DNA of 64,000 bases, from NCBI GenBank assembly GCA_033961575.1, contig CM066735.1, positions 91,581,449 through 91,645,448 on the forward strand, written 5' to 3'. Shown piece by piece: positions 1-11,429 of the stretch; position 1 is the stretch's first letter; the number at the start of each line of letters is the position of its first letter. The notes under the pieces are model-generated. The model did no database searches, was not told the DNA's origin, and was given only the letters and a program-made list of their open reading frames with translations. The stretch is from Aselliscus stoliczkanus. Lineage: Eukaryota; Chordata; Mammalia; Chiroptera; Hipposideridae. Position numbers and translations under genes: made by a program.

Positions 1-1270
1 AGTACTTTACAGAATTAGTGAAAAATTGCTTTTGAATATAAAGTTGAAAGCTCCAAGATTTACAAATGATTAGAGAAATTTATTCACTGTAATAAAAGTC
101 CTCATTCCTTTAAATACTGCAGTTTGTATGGAACATGTGGACATAGTGACTGACAGCTGAAATCTTGTTTCCCCTATGAACCATGAGTTTATTACAAACA
201 AGTATGTAAATTGAACTTTTTCATAGCTTTGTCTTTACCAATGACAGCATTGTCTCTGTATTAAACTAACATACTTCTAAAAAGACACACACATGCATGT
301 AATCATTCACTCCTTCTCTCACAGAGTCAGCCTAATGTTGGGAAAAAAGGCTTTAAAGTATTCTAGAATATTCTAACTTTAATTACTAAGAAATACTGTC
401 TAATTTACTGTATTCTAACCACCTCTGAGTAAGACAATGGAAATTATATCATGATTCTTTAGATATGCATGCAAACATATATGCCCATGCGCTTGCCCCC
501 GCCTCTTGTTTGTTTTGTTAACTGGACAGAACCACTTGCAGCAACATTAGGTTATCTACATTCAACTCTCCAAATTCATTTACTCGATATTTTTTGGATG
601 ATATGATTTCCTTTTGAACTTGAGATTTCTTATAGTCCATCTCCATTAGGAAAGGAGTGGTGTAATAAGCTAAATACCTTCCTCCCCCAATTTTTATATG
701 TTCAATGACAGTTACCTAAGAGAAGACTGGAAATTTAATTTCATCTGTGATGTCTTTTTTCCATTGGTTCTGCGAATTGGCATGCTTAATGCCCAGCTAA
801 AAACAAGGCAAATATGATATGTAAGGCTTGAATTGCTTAATCAATAAACAAGCCCAGAGCCTGAACATAGAGTTCATGCCTTTTATTATATAGTCATAAT
901 TGAATAGGCATGGCTGGCCTTCAGTCATCTATCACCAGCAATGTGTGCTTCCATTTAGGAGAGGAGAGATACACCATCCTCTTCCCAGCTCAAGCCCCAT
1001 CCCTTGGCACTTCCCCTTTACTGACTGTGGTCCGTGCAGTGGGTCCAAGGCGTTAGGTTGTCATGGCTGCCATACTCTCATCTGTATTGGCAAGTCTGTC
1101 AGTGAGCAGACGAACCCTTGGCAATGATCGCAAGGTTGCTCCCCACAAACGCCTTCTGCCCTGGCCCATTACAGCTTTTTAAAATTTACTCATTGTTTTA
1201 TTTTGTTGCATTGTTATTTTATAAAAATAATACATGCAATGTATGAATATATTTTCTTAGTAAACATTTA
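1..1270. other. Unique sequence without recognised gene
   Basis: AT-rich unique DNA. Only short open frames are present (at most 75 codons) and none looks like a known protein. A segment at about 900-1180 is richer in GC but has no splice-site-bounded frame that I trust. No repeat family recognised. Confidence 0.5.
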
Positions 1271-1279
1271 AAGCATCTG

Positions 1280-2925
1280 AACTCAATAGCATCATAAATT
1301 AACTTCATATAATTGACATCTATAGATTTCTCCTCCAGCGACGGCAGAATGCACATTCTCCTCAAGCTCGCATGGATCACATACTGAGACAGATCACATT
1401 CTGGACTATAAAACACACCTTAAGAAATTTTAAAAGATGGAACTCATACAATGTATGATTTCAGAATACAGTGGAATTAAACTAGAAATGAATAACAGAA
1501 AGGTAGCTGAAAAATCCCAAAATACTTAGAGATTAAATAACACATTTCCAAATTACACATGGGTCAAAGAAGAAAATTCAAGAGAAATTTAATACTTTGA
1601 ACTAAATGAAAATGAAAATACAATTTATCAAAATTTGTGAGATACAGCAAAAGCAGTGCTTAGAAGGAAATTTATAGCATTGAATGCACATATTAGAAAA
1701 GAAGATCTAAACTCAATTATTTAAGCTTCTACCTTAGGAAACCAGAAAAAAAAAGAGCAAATTAAATTAGAAATAAGCAGAGGAAAAGAAATAAAAATTA
1801 GAGCAGAAATCACTTAAATTAAAAACAGGAAATCAATAGAGAAAATCAATAAAGCCAAAAATTGGTTCTTTGAGAAGATCAATTAAATCAATAAGCTTCT
1901 AGCCAGACAAAGAAAAAAAGAAAGAGGACACAAATTACTAGTGTCAGAGATGAAAGGATACACCATCACTATAGATCTCATAGACATTAAAAGGATAATC
2001 AAAGAATAGTAAGAACAACTTTATGTCCACAAATTTGATAACTTAGATGAAATAGATCAATTCCTTGACAGACACAATCTACCAAATCCCACACAAGAAG
2101 AAACAGACAATCTGAATAGGCCTGTATCTATTAAAGAAATTGAATCAGCAATCAATAACCTTCTAAAACAGAAAGCACTAGGCCCAGATGGGTTCACTGG
2201 TGAATTCTACCAAACATTTAAAGAAGAAATTATGCCAATTGTCTATTATCTCTTGCAGAAGATAGAAGCAGAAGGAATACTTCCCAATCATTCTAGGAAG
2301 GCAGTATTACCATAATACTGAAACAGACAATGGCATTACAAGAAAAGAAAACTACAGATCAATATTTTTTATAAACATAGATGTAAAAAATCTTTCTGAA
2401 AATGTTAGTGAAGCACAGACAATAATGCATAAAAATAATTATACACCATCACCAAGTGGGATTTATCTCAGGTATGCAATGCTGGTTCAACATTAGAAAA
2501 TCAATTAATGTAATCCATCACATCAACAGGCTAAAAGAAAAATAAACTCATGATCATATCAATAGATGCAGAAAGAGCATTTGACAAAATCCAGTTCATG
2601 ATAAAAACCCTCATGATAAAAAAAACTCTCAATGAACTAGTAATAAAGGGTAACTTCTTCAACTTGATAAAGAATAACCACAAAAAAACTACAGCCAACA
2701 TTAGTGATGAGAAACTACAAGCTTTCCCGCTAAGATAAAAAACAAGGCAAGGATATTTCCTCTCATCATTTCTTTTCAAGACCGTACTCTTTTTTTTTTT
2801 TTTTTTGAGGGCAGTGTCACTGGCCCTCACATGTGGTACCGAACCGGGGCTGCTGGCTTCCCAAGCCAGCGCTTAACCGCCATGCCACTCAGCCAGCCCT
2901 TTAAGATCGTACTCTTAAAATGTCT
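1280..2925 (+). mobile_element. L1 ORF2 fragment, interrupted by a SINE
   Basis: Reads in the L1 sense direction through the endonuclease-to-reverse-transcriptase part of ORF2. Recognisable blocks include the stretch equivalent to 'nnGPDGFTGEFYQTF' near 2185-2220 and '[11 protein letters not shown]' near 2560-2593. Many stops and frameshifts make it non-coding. Both ends of ORF2 are missing. A minus-strand SINE splits it at 2792-2902; the L1 appears to resume for about 20 bp. The decay implies an old copy, inserted before the SINE. Confidence 0.88.
2792..2902 (-). mobile_element. tRNA-derived SINE, type A
   Basis: Type A unit read on the minus strand: GGCTGGCTGAGTGGC head, A-box-like TGGCATGGCGG, B-box-like GGTTCGGTACC, end GACACTGCCCTC, then poly(A) (poly(T) on the plus strand). 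Flanked by a 14-bp TSD, AAGACCGTACTCTT (2778-2791) and AAGATCGTACTCTT (2903-2916), with one mismatch. The target is the L1 fragment around it. Confidence 0.95.
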
Positions 2926-3152
2926 TATATATAATTGATTTTTCTTCTTATCTTCTGTAGAAGTAAAGAATGGTGCTGTTTGAGGCCATGCATCTATCTT
3001 AACAACAGGTATCCTGAGGATGGAATTGATCTGAGTTTTATCATATGCACACTCTCACTGCCTATGCCCTCCCTACTCTTTAAGTGTCAGCCCATTTCTG
3101 ATCATATGGTCTTTGTTCTTAGCATCTGCCAAGGTCTCTCCTTTCATCCTTG

Positions 3153-3594
3153 TTTTTTTTTTTTTAAAGATTTTATTGGGGAATTGAGTGAGAGGAACAG
3201 CTTTGGGGAATTGGGGAAGGGGAACACACAAGTTGTTGTCTTTTTGTTCTTCAGTCTAGTTGTGGAGGACATTGCTTCACTGGCCCATATTGATATCGTC
3301 ATTGCGCTCTTCCTGGATGAGGCAGATCAGTCGCTGGCCTCTGGATGGTCACTCACCGCAGCTATTGGCAGCTCACGCTGGCTGCTGGCCACACACTGTA
3401 GCCTATGGCAGCCCACTGCAGCAGGGGCCGCAGCCCACACTGTCGCTGGGGCTCACACAGCCCAGCTCCAGGTGGAACTGTTGTTCACCATCTTAGCTGT
3501 AGAGGGCAGTGTCACTGGCCCTCATATGTGGGATCCGAATGGGGGTCGCTGGCGTCCCAAGCCAGCTCTTAACCAATGCGCCACTCGGCCGGCC
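3153..3594 (-). mobile_element. Composite SINE, type C (full length)
   Basis: Minus-strand copy: type-A tRNA-like head at the right end (CCACTCGGCCGGCC on plus), body with three repeats of about 20 bp, C-rich tail, AATAAA (seen as TTTATTGGGG at about 3174-3183) and poly(A). It has the longer 3' tail form (27 bp more than the short form). Flanks CCTTTCATCCTTG and CCTTTCAGTCTTC suggest an eroded TSD. A long open frame at 2935-3654 on the plus strand is antisense to this element and is not considered a gene. Confidence 0.9.
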
Positions 3595-3599
3595 CTTTC

Positions 3600-4200
3600 A
3601 GTCTTCTTACATGGCTCTCCTTCTCCCTTCCCCAAGCCACCACCTGTACTGTAGCACCAAGAGCATGGAGAGATAGGTTCCTGGGGTCTGTTAGGTCCTT
3701 TAAACACTTTCTGAGCTCTGTTTTCCCAAACAACCAACCTTCTAAAAATGGAGTGGCCATAGCTGTGGTCCCAGCCGCCAGGGAGTTTTTCCAAAAGATC
3801 ACGTCTGACTTCTGACTAAAAACGGCAGATTGAACATACACATTAACTGCGCCATCTCCCCACACCCTACTAAATAACAGTAAATTAAAAACAAGGATAC
3901 ATATAAACCCACAAGGACAAAGAGAACAAGAGAGGAGTTGGCAGCAGATGAACAATGTCAATAAAATTTTGGAAAAGTGAAAGCAGATGGAAAAATGATA
4001 ACTGACTTTGCAGAGCAGAGAAAGTGAAACCCACTTCCCACAAAGTGGGGGCATATTTTCTTGGCAGAACTCTAGAAAATCTCAGGATTTGGAGGAACAA
4101 CTACCTTTAAGCACTGGGGTGCAGGGTGGGGTTAAACCCAGGGCTGACTGAAAGTTTAATCGACAGGTAGTTAGACATCCAGATGCCTTCTTCCAGTCCT
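3600..4200. other. Unclassified sequence
   Basis: Mostly unclassified. From about 3830 it becomes A-rich, with the look of a degraded retroposon (poly-purine, 'AATAAAATTTTGG' at about 3960). An open frame of 161 codons at 3569-4054 on the minus strand starts inside the type C SINE and has no recognisable domain. Confidence 0.35.
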
Positions 4201-4204
4201 GTAT

Positions 4205-4900
4205 TAGTTATCTAGTGCTGCAGTGTAAATTACCTCATGACTTAGTGGCCTGAAACAAAAATAAGCATTTATTACCTCACGGTTTTTGTCGGTCAAGCAT
4301 TCTGGAATGGGCTAGGTGGCTGGTTCTGGCTCAGGGTTTCTCATGAGGTTGCAGTCAAGATGTTGGTTGGAGCTGTTGTCATATAAAGGCTGGACTGAGG
4401 CTGGAGGGTCCACATCCAAGGCGGCTCCTTCCCATACCTGGCAAGTTAGTGTTTGTTGACCAGAGGCCTCAGTTTTCACCACGTGGACTTCTCCATAGAG
4501 CTGCTGGGGTATCCTCAGGACATGACAGCTGGCCGTGAGGATGCTCACCCAGAGCAAGTTGTCCCAGGCAGCAAGGTAGAAGATGCAATGTCTTTGATTA
4601 TCCAGCCTTGGAAGTCACACCCCATCAGAGGCCTCAGTTTTCACCACGTGGACTTCTCCATAGAGCTGCTGGGGTATCCTCAGGACATGACAGCTGGCCG
4701 TGAGGATGCTCACCCAGAGCAAGTTGTCCCAGGCAGCAAGGTAGAAGATGCAATGTCTTTGATTATCCAGCCTTGGAAGTCACACCCCATCATTTCTACA
4801 ATATTATGTTGCTGACACAGGCTGCTCTAGTCAATACAGGAGGGAACTACTTAGGAGGTGCAAATACCAGAAGGTGCCATCTTGAAGGCTGGCTACTAAA
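4205..4900 (-). mobile_element. Old LTR/MER-like interspersed repeat, antisense
   Basis: Begins TTAGTTATCTAGTGCTGCAG and includes TTAGTGGCCTGAAACAAAAA, a pattern shared by many mammalian LTR-type repeats in antisense orientation. It continues through GAGGCCTCAGTTTTCACCAC and CCTTGGAAGTCACACCCCAT. I recognise the class but cannot name the subfamily. It contains a perfect 165-bp tandem duplication, listed separately. Confidence 0.55.
4461..4790. repeat. Perfect tandem duplication, 2 x 165 bp
   Basis: Copy 1 is 4461-4625 and copy 2 is 4626-4790. They start CAGAGGCCTC and end CACACCCCAT and I find no difference between them by eye. The period is a multiple of three, so a plus-strand open frame (4453-4815) carries the same 55-residue block twice; this is incidental and the repeat is not coding. 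Identity inside an otherwise old element means the duplication is recent or an assembly artefact. Confidence 0.95.
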
Positions 4901-4919
4901 CTTCCCTCATCTCTTTAAG

Positions 4920-5160
4920 TGTCTCACTCTTTAATATGAACACAGAGACAAAAATCACCAAGAAAACTTCCAATGTGAAAGAGACCAAAACAAAGAGAAA
5001 CAAAGGAATTCAAAGGAGACAGAATAGACAGGAAACAGAAGAAAACTTAAAAAAAAAAAAAAAAAGAAAGAAATTAAGGTTTTAGAGAGAACAGCTAAGA
5101 TAAGAAACGAGACCAGGATAATAATAATGATAAAAAAAAAAAAAAGCAAAAACTACATAA
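4920..5160. repeat. Purine-rich low-complexity tract
   Basis: A-rich, G-containing tract with almost no pyrimidine runs, including an A-run near 5048-5064 and another near 5131-5144. No coding signal. Possibly the degraded tail of an old retroposon. Confidence 0.5.
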
Positions 5161-5189
5161 CATTTTCCCACCACCCCACAACATTCATG

Positions 5190-5385
5190 AAGTCCATACA
5201 AAGTGACAGGCCTTATTCTAAACAGGTCTGTACATGCATTAACTCAATTAATCTTCAAAACTACAACAGAAGGTAAGTTCTATTAATACATTTATTGTAT
5301 AGAGGCATTAAGTAACTCCCCCAAGGCACTGCTGGTAAGTGGAAAAGTGTCAAGTTGATGCCAGGGCCGGTACTCTTAGAAAAAA
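5190..5385 (-). mobile_element. MIR SINE, antisense
   Basis: Antisense MIR pattern: CATTAACTCAATTAATCTTC, then a degraded equivalent of the 'gaggcacagagaggttaagt' block, then GCACTGCTGGTAAGTGG. Ancient and diverged; ends approximate. Confidence 0.7.
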
Positions 5386-5750
5386 AGGCTTTGGATCCTG
5401 CAAACAGATCCCTTTCCAGAGCAGGAGAGAACACTGATTTCCGAAGCAGATTAAACTGTGAAAAGCTCAGCTGGGCCTTGGTAGCTTATGGTATAGGATG
5501 AGCCGGCCTGCAAGGCCTGCCATAATGGAGAGGCGGCTGCAGGGCTCAGAGGCAGAGACGAGCAGCACAGAACAAGCTCAGCACCCCGCCCGCCAACACT
5601 GTGCGTCCACGTCCTCATCACGCAGGTCCTTGGGGTTGCCCATCGGGAGCAGCCTTTAAGGAAACTCTGGAGCAGATGAGAAGTTTAGGGGTTAGGGGCT
5701 GGAAACTGGGGGTCACAGTTATGCCACAGGCTTCCCCAAATTACATCTGT
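5386..5750. other. GC-richer unique segment
   Basis: Locally GC-rich (about 5480-5660) with a few CpGs. No repeat recognised and no convincing splice-bounded frame. Could be a small regulatory region, but nothing specific supports that. Confidence 0.3.
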
Positions 5751-5759
5751 TCTGGATCA

Positions 5760-5935
5760 TAATGATAGCTACCATTTAGTGATCACTCAATCAAATCACT
5801 CTAACCTTCACCACAGCCCTATTTTATGGATCAGGAAGCAGCGGCTGGGAAAGACTTTTCCCAGGCCTCCTAGCTGGTCGGTGGCAACGTGGGGTCAGAC
5901 CCTAGGCTTACCTGGCTTTCAATGGTGCCTGTTCT
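5760..5935 (-). mobile_element. MIR SINE, antisense
   Basis: ATAGCTACCATTTAGTGATC start, TCAAATCACTCTAACCTTCA, TTTTATGGATCAGGAAGCAG, then CCTCCTAGCTGGTCGGTGG: the antisense order of MIR blocks. Diverged; ends approximate. Confidence 0.65.
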
Positions 5936-5939
5936 CAGC

Positions 5940-6250
5940 ATGAGAGATTGTTTGGTCAAATGGGTGTCAGCGTGTGTGATGGGGCCAAAGGCTTGAAGGG
6001 TTCTTGTGCATTGGGTCTTGCTCTCTCATACCTTTGCCATCACCCTGACAAGGACATCCGAGTCCTGTCCAAAGGTCTCAGGAAGAGCATGAGAGACACA
6101 TGGAACAGCGATGTCCTAGCCAAGCCAGCCTAGATCGGCTGACTCCTAGCTGACCCACAAATTCACAAGAATATATGATTATTTTAAGCCACTGACTTTT
6201 GAAGTGTTGGTTATGTGTCATTCTTGTGGTGTTAGCTCACTGATACAGCC
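5940..6250 (+). mobile_element. MaLR/ERVL-like LTR 3' part
   Basis: Ends with TTATTTTAAGCCACTGACTT ... TTAGCTCACTGATACA, the typical sense-strand end of mammalian MLT1-type LTRs ('ttttaagccactgagttttg ... taactgatacag'). Upstream sequence fits the middle of such LTRs but is diverged. Subfamily not assigned. Confidence 0.55.
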
Positions 6251-6332
6251 TGCCATGGGAACGCCTACCATCAAGATAAATAAACAGATGACTAATGGTT
6301 GAGAGTAATGAGAAGGCTCAGAGTCTGCATGG

Positions 6333-6517
6333 CTAGGGTTGCCAGACTTAGCAAATAAAAATAGAAGACACCGATAACTTTAAATTTCCGATAAACATCA
6401 AATAATTTTTAGCACAGATATGTCTCGTGCAATATTTGGGAAATACTTATATTAAAAATTAATTATTGAAATTGCCCATTTAACTGAGCACCCCATGTTT
6501 CATTTGGCAACCTTACT
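6333..6517. mobile_element. Palindromic MITE-like DNA element
   Basis: Left end TAGGGTTGCCAGACTTAGC is mirrored by right end TTTGGCAACCTTA. The arms also match internally (ATAATTTTTAGCACAGATAT against the complement of AAATACTTATATTAAAAATT). This matches a known class of short palindromic mammalian repeats; I cannot name the family with certainty. Confidence 0.65.
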
Positions 6518-6519
6518 AT

Positions 6520-9485
6520 GGCAGATTTGCAAGAGTCATACTGCACAGAAAGCACCTGTGCGTAAAAGTGGGCCTGAGCTGGAGAATAAGAGATGAAAAC
6601 AGGAAGTTGTCTCCTCTTCTCTCCATCAGGCACAAAGTACATGTATAAGGAAGGCTTTAAGCCTTTTTGAGGTCTGTAGAGGGACAGAGTCTGAGCAAAA
6701 GCTGCTTGAAATGTTAAGAAAGGGCAGGCTTGCCAATGGTTGGGGGAAGTCTTTTTCATTTTATTATTCAACCACTCTAAAATTAGGGGTGTATCGGGAA
6801 GGCCCTGGCTTCCCTCATTTCAGCAGCCTGTGGTATCACAGAGTGCCTCCCTCCCAACCATCTGAAACCTGCTTCCCTTTGGCTGGATTTAGGAAGTGTT
6901 TCCCGGGTTACTGCACCATCTGTCTCTGAGGTGCCTGCAAAGGAAAGGCACTGTGGGGGCAGGGAGGGCTGCAGCCTGGCACGAGAAGGGACTGTCCAAG
7001 GACGGTTTGTCAAGAGGTCAGGCCAAATAGCAGCGACTGGCAAAGTCAGGGGCTGGATAAAGTCAGAGAGAAGAAATCCAAAGCAGCGGGGAGAGTGCGA
7101 AATAACCGTGATGAGAAAATTGGGTCCACCCTCTACCTTCATCTCTCTCTTTAGCAGATTCAGGCCAGCCACTGCTTTTGGCCTTGCACAGTCTAACTGG
7201 CTATTTTTGTGAATAATCGCCAGCTCAATCCAGGAAGAAATTCCATGCTGTCAGCCAGAAGCACAGATTGTTGTAGGAAAAATGACACTACTCCATCCTC
7301 TGGGCAAACTTGCAAATTATTACAAATTTCCCCATCTCCCCTCCACCACTGACACAGCTGGCTGGAGAAGGGTGTCAGTTTTTCCATGGAGACAGACTTT
7401 TCCTCCATGTAATTTCTCATGATCAAACAAATCCCTCTGGCTCGTTGTTTACTTTCATCCTGGGTTCCCTTTCCCAACATTGAGATAGAACCCATGTAGG
7501 CCCTGCTCCTGAGCACTTCTCAGGACTCAGGTACCAAGCTAGTCCTCCTACGCATGGCTTTGGTGCAAGGAAGAATTCCTGAAAGAAACACTGGCCAGCC
7601 AAAATTCTGCATCTCTAGAAAAATGACATCATAAAAACCAAGTGTGCATAATGTCATCAGCAGTGCAGAACAACTCTGACATAAACCATAGACCACTCAT
7701 CGGAGGACCAAGGTTTACCTAACCACCATAACCTTGCCCCTCACTGCTGACAGCACCCGAACTCAGCATTCTCCAGACCCAGGCGCCCACTTACATGTGG
7801 CTTGTAGATTTCATAGACTGTCTCCCACTTAGATGCAATTTGATGACTCCTTCGAGAACTGCTATGGTGCTCATCACACTGTCTGTACCAACTCCAGGGG
7901 AATATAGAACTTCATAATGCCCAGGATCTAGCTTTAGGAAGTTTGCTGTTTAGAAGGAAAGGAGATCTACAAATTGCTGTAACGTGAGAAGAGACCACAC
8001 AAGGACCTGCATGATAGTAGGGACCCCAGGAGGAGGTAATATGGAGAGATTGTCCCTTGGCAGGAAAGGCCTGCAGAGGTCTCATGGAAGAGACCCTTTG
8101 GGCTGAGCCATAAGGGGCCTCAGGAATGGCCTCCAGGAGGTCAGGGATGTGTAGGCATCAGGATGAGTGGTGTAGAGGGACGGTTTGTAGGGAGAGGAGA
8201 GAAAAGTCAGGTCTTAGTGTGACACGAGTTGGAGCCTCAGAAACACTTCCTTGGAGGACTACCCAGACTTTGGTGTGTGTCCCCAACTGCACCCCAGATG
8301 TTGGTGGGGTCTCCATCCCATAATGCACAGTCCAATGCCCACCCCTCCCCCTCTTATTTAGAGGGCTAGATTCTAAAGTAGTTTACCCTGATAGCTTAAA
8401 AGGTGACTCTTCAGTGTACCAATGTTAAATCATAATCACCATCCCTCAGGCTGTTTCTTTAGAAGCTCTCAAGTAGTTCTGAACTCCAGCTGTCTCTGTT
8501 GATAAAGAGAAAGTAAATTCTCCCTGTTGCAAAAACTTTGGGAGCAGCAGGAAACCAACCTGCCAACTGAAATTGATTTATTCACTCAACTGGAATGACC
8601 CAACCCACTTAACACATCCCCTGAGAGGGAGCAGTTTACTTCATTCAACCCATAGGATCAGGCTGATTATCACATAATAACGTAACATCTTCATGAGCAA
8701 GTCAGGGTAGCAAAGACCATTCCCACTTAATAAATGGATAAAACGAAGTACAAATTTCACAGTCACCCAAGAGAGACTCACTTCTAGCCTAATGTGTCCA
8801 CCAGATCATCCTAATATAGGATCGTTCTAACACAGTTTCCTTAGCTATGGGCTGAATTCCAGGCTTCCTTTGCATCTCGTTGTATATATTTTCCTTAACT
8901 AGAAACCCAAAGGCTAGGGTTTCTTTATTATCACGGGGTAAGAAAAATCTTGTTTTGCAGTTCCCCCCAACTCATTCCCAAATATCTGGTTGCCTCTGTT
9001 TTCTTCCCTTCATGACAGTTCCTTCCAACTTCTCTAGCTCATGTTCGGAATAATGCTTTGCCAGTCCTTTCTGTGTCTACGGTTTGCAGGCTGAGGGAGA
9101 GCTCAGGGCCCTGATAAGCTAACTTTGATTCTGTGACAAGCTGGCTCCAGGCAGTAGGTCCGTGAGGAAATGACATGTGCAACCGTGTCAGCTTCCAAAA
9201 TTTCCACCTGGCCTTAATCACCCAGGGTCTCCAGACACTTGTGTGTGTTGATCTTGGGATACAAAACAGCTGCTGGCCTCTGAGGCGTCTCCGTAACTAT
9301 GGTGACAGGAACATAAACATCAGTGAGGATGTCAGGAAGCAGGTGGCGAGTCTTTGGCGGTAGAGCATCCTCAGGACTGACTTGACATTGTCGGTATGGG
9401 CTGCAAATGATGAAAGCAGGATTCCCAGGCCTCCCTTTTATTAAGCGGGATGACAGTAGCTTCATATTGATGCTCCTGTGCTCTG
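6520..9485. other. Long unique segment, no recognised gene
   Basis: About 3 kb without clear transposable elements. Open frames reach 129 codons (6783-7172, minus) but none resembles a known protein and none has good splice boundaries. It may hold conserved regulatory sequence, which cannot be judged from one genome. Confidence 0.45.
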
Positions 9486-9489
9486 CCTC

Positions 9490-9640
9490 CTTTGCATCCC
9501 GTTGCTTATTCATTTATTCCGCAAATATGTACTAAACATCTGCTATGTGTGAGGCACTGTGTAGGCACCGGGGATGGAGGGGAAGAAGGCAGGATCCCTG
9601 CCCTCACAGAGCTTCCCAGGACGTGGGACTTCCAAGCTAA
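9490..9640 (+). mobile_element. Ancient mammal-wide repeat (L2-like)
   Basis: Contains CTGCTATGTGTGAGGCACTG and GGATCCCTGCCCTCACAGAG, blocks common in ancient mammalian repeats of the L2/CR1 group. Short and diverged. Confidence 0.5.
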
Positions 9641-9974
9641 CCCTGGGAAAGTCCTGGGCAAACCGGGACAAGTTAGTTGGTCACTCTATCAGAGGGACAG
9701 ACCATTACCAAGTACACAAATAAACACAATACATTCCAATAGGGAGAAATGCAATGAAGTAACGTGAAGCGATGCGATACCTTACTTCCTGCTAGCGGCA
9801 GGAAGTTGGCACGGTTGAGGGGCTCAGAGACAAAACTGGCAAGTTTAAGGTAAAAAAGGAAGGGCTTCGAGGCACCAGGATGACTAAATGAAGGAATGGA
9901 GTGAGAAAGGAGGGGGTGAAATCAGGGGCCACGGTAAGGAATTGGAGTTCTATAACCATATTAATCCAGAAAAC

Positions 9975-10195
9975 TAGTATCTATGATGGCCCAGATACTT
10001 TTTTAGGGGATTTACAGGTGTTAACTCATTTTATCCTCCTAACAAAGGTGGGCCTATATTATCCTCCCTTCACTACAGATGAAGAAACTGAAGCACAAAG
10101 GGGAGTGAGAACTCTTCTATGTTTACAGCCATAAATGGCAGAAAGTCAGTCTTCAAGCTCAGGGCGTCTGGCGCCAGCGGCAGTCTCTTAAACAC
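9975..10195 (-). mobile_element. MIR SINE, antisense
   Basis: Antisense MIR order: TTTACAGGTGTTAACTCATT, TTATCCTCCTAACAAAGGTG, TCACTACAGATGAAGAAACT, GAAGCACAAAGGGGAGTGAG. Good match to the MIR core. Confidence 0.8.
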
Positions 10196-10199
10196 TTCC

Positions 10200-11410
10200 C
10201 CACACGGCCTGGGGTTTTAAGCAGAGGGTCACCAAGATCTGATTTCTACTGGGGCCAAACCCTGTTTGTGGCCTCTCTGGGTGACTCACCCACTCCAGAC
10301 CTATCAGATCTCAGTGTCTTGTTGGCTGTATTAAAAGCACAGATTATCAGTGGGCTGTGCCACTGTAATATTTTCATAATGGGCTCCAAATGGCAGAAAT
10401 CAGGGAGGTGAAAATATTATGGCATATTTTCCTCTTAAACTTCCAATTTGCTTCTTTATAACCTGCCTCAATGTTATTCTTGCCCCTTGTTGAATGTAGA
10501 AAACAACATAACCATCCAGCAACCAAATTACTTTAACGGGTGTGGTTAACAATGGGTTCTCTTTCCTCCACCATTTCTGATAAAATGTTTGCACAGCATT
10601 ATGTGGGGGAAATACAGAGCTATATAGCAGTGAGACATGAACAAGGATAATTTGTGTGTTGGCATTTCCACAATAGAATGTCAAATATTTCATGCCCCAG
10701 TGATATTGAGCCTTTCGAAGCTTGCTGCTACTTTCCTTGAAAACATGCTTTATGCTCATTTTATTATTAATCTTAAGCTGTACATATACATTATATACAC
10801 TCTTTTCATGTTTCTCAAACAGTACTTTACAGCCTGTAATAAAAATAAATGTCTTGAGCATTGAAAATGATACCATGTCAGGTGAACTAACAGGCTGTAG
10901 CTACTGACAGAACATTCTTTCTAAACATCACCCTGCCTTCACCTCATGTCATGCCACACATCCTTTTCAGAATTCCTTGCAATGATCACTTTTACCAAGG
11001 GAGTTTGTTGCTTCTGTGGAACACGATGATTAATCAATGTAGACTCATTTCTCTCATTATTCTTGCAGTTCTTCTTCATATGGAAACTTTTCATGTGGTA
11101 GGTAAGAATAATCAGATCCCAAATTTAACTTGAAACCATCACATTTTAAGAGTACTTACAAATCATATATTGTAAAATGAGTTGAAAAGTCATCTGTATG
11201 CATCGTTTGAATTTTAGGGCTTTTTAATTCTTATGAAATAGTCTTTTAAATTAAACCAATAGATATTTTAGACAGAAAAGTATCAATAGAAATATTAAAA
11301 GGCAGGAGAGACCTGTAGCTAGCTCTGGTTTTGCATTTCAAAAGAAACCTTCAAAATCAGAAGGGTCCAGCCCTGAATCCCCCTGGGGTATGTAGGAACC
11401 TGGGGAAGAC
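10200..11410. other. AT-rich unique segment
   Basis: No transposable element recognised. A 158-codon frame at 10400-10876 (minus) is among the longest in the window not explained by repeats, but its residue pattern suggests no domain, and a frame of that length is expected by chance here. The region looks little disturbed by repeats and could be conserved non-coding DNA. Confidence 0.4.
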
Positions 11411-11429
11411 CTTTCATGGTCCATGCACA

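Noticed and set aside
2550..2738. Reverse-transcriptase-like frame ([11 protein letters not shown])
   Set aside because: It is a short relic of L1 ORF2; stops and frameshifts surround it.
4453..4815. 120-codon frame with two identical 55-residue blocks, looking like a repeat protein
   Set aside because: It is produced by the 165-bp tandem DNA duplication inside an old interspersed repeat.
10400..10876. 158-codon minus-strand open frame in unique DNA
   Set aside because: No domain, no splice signals of note, and a frame of this length is expected by chance in 64 kb of AT-rich DNA read in six frames.
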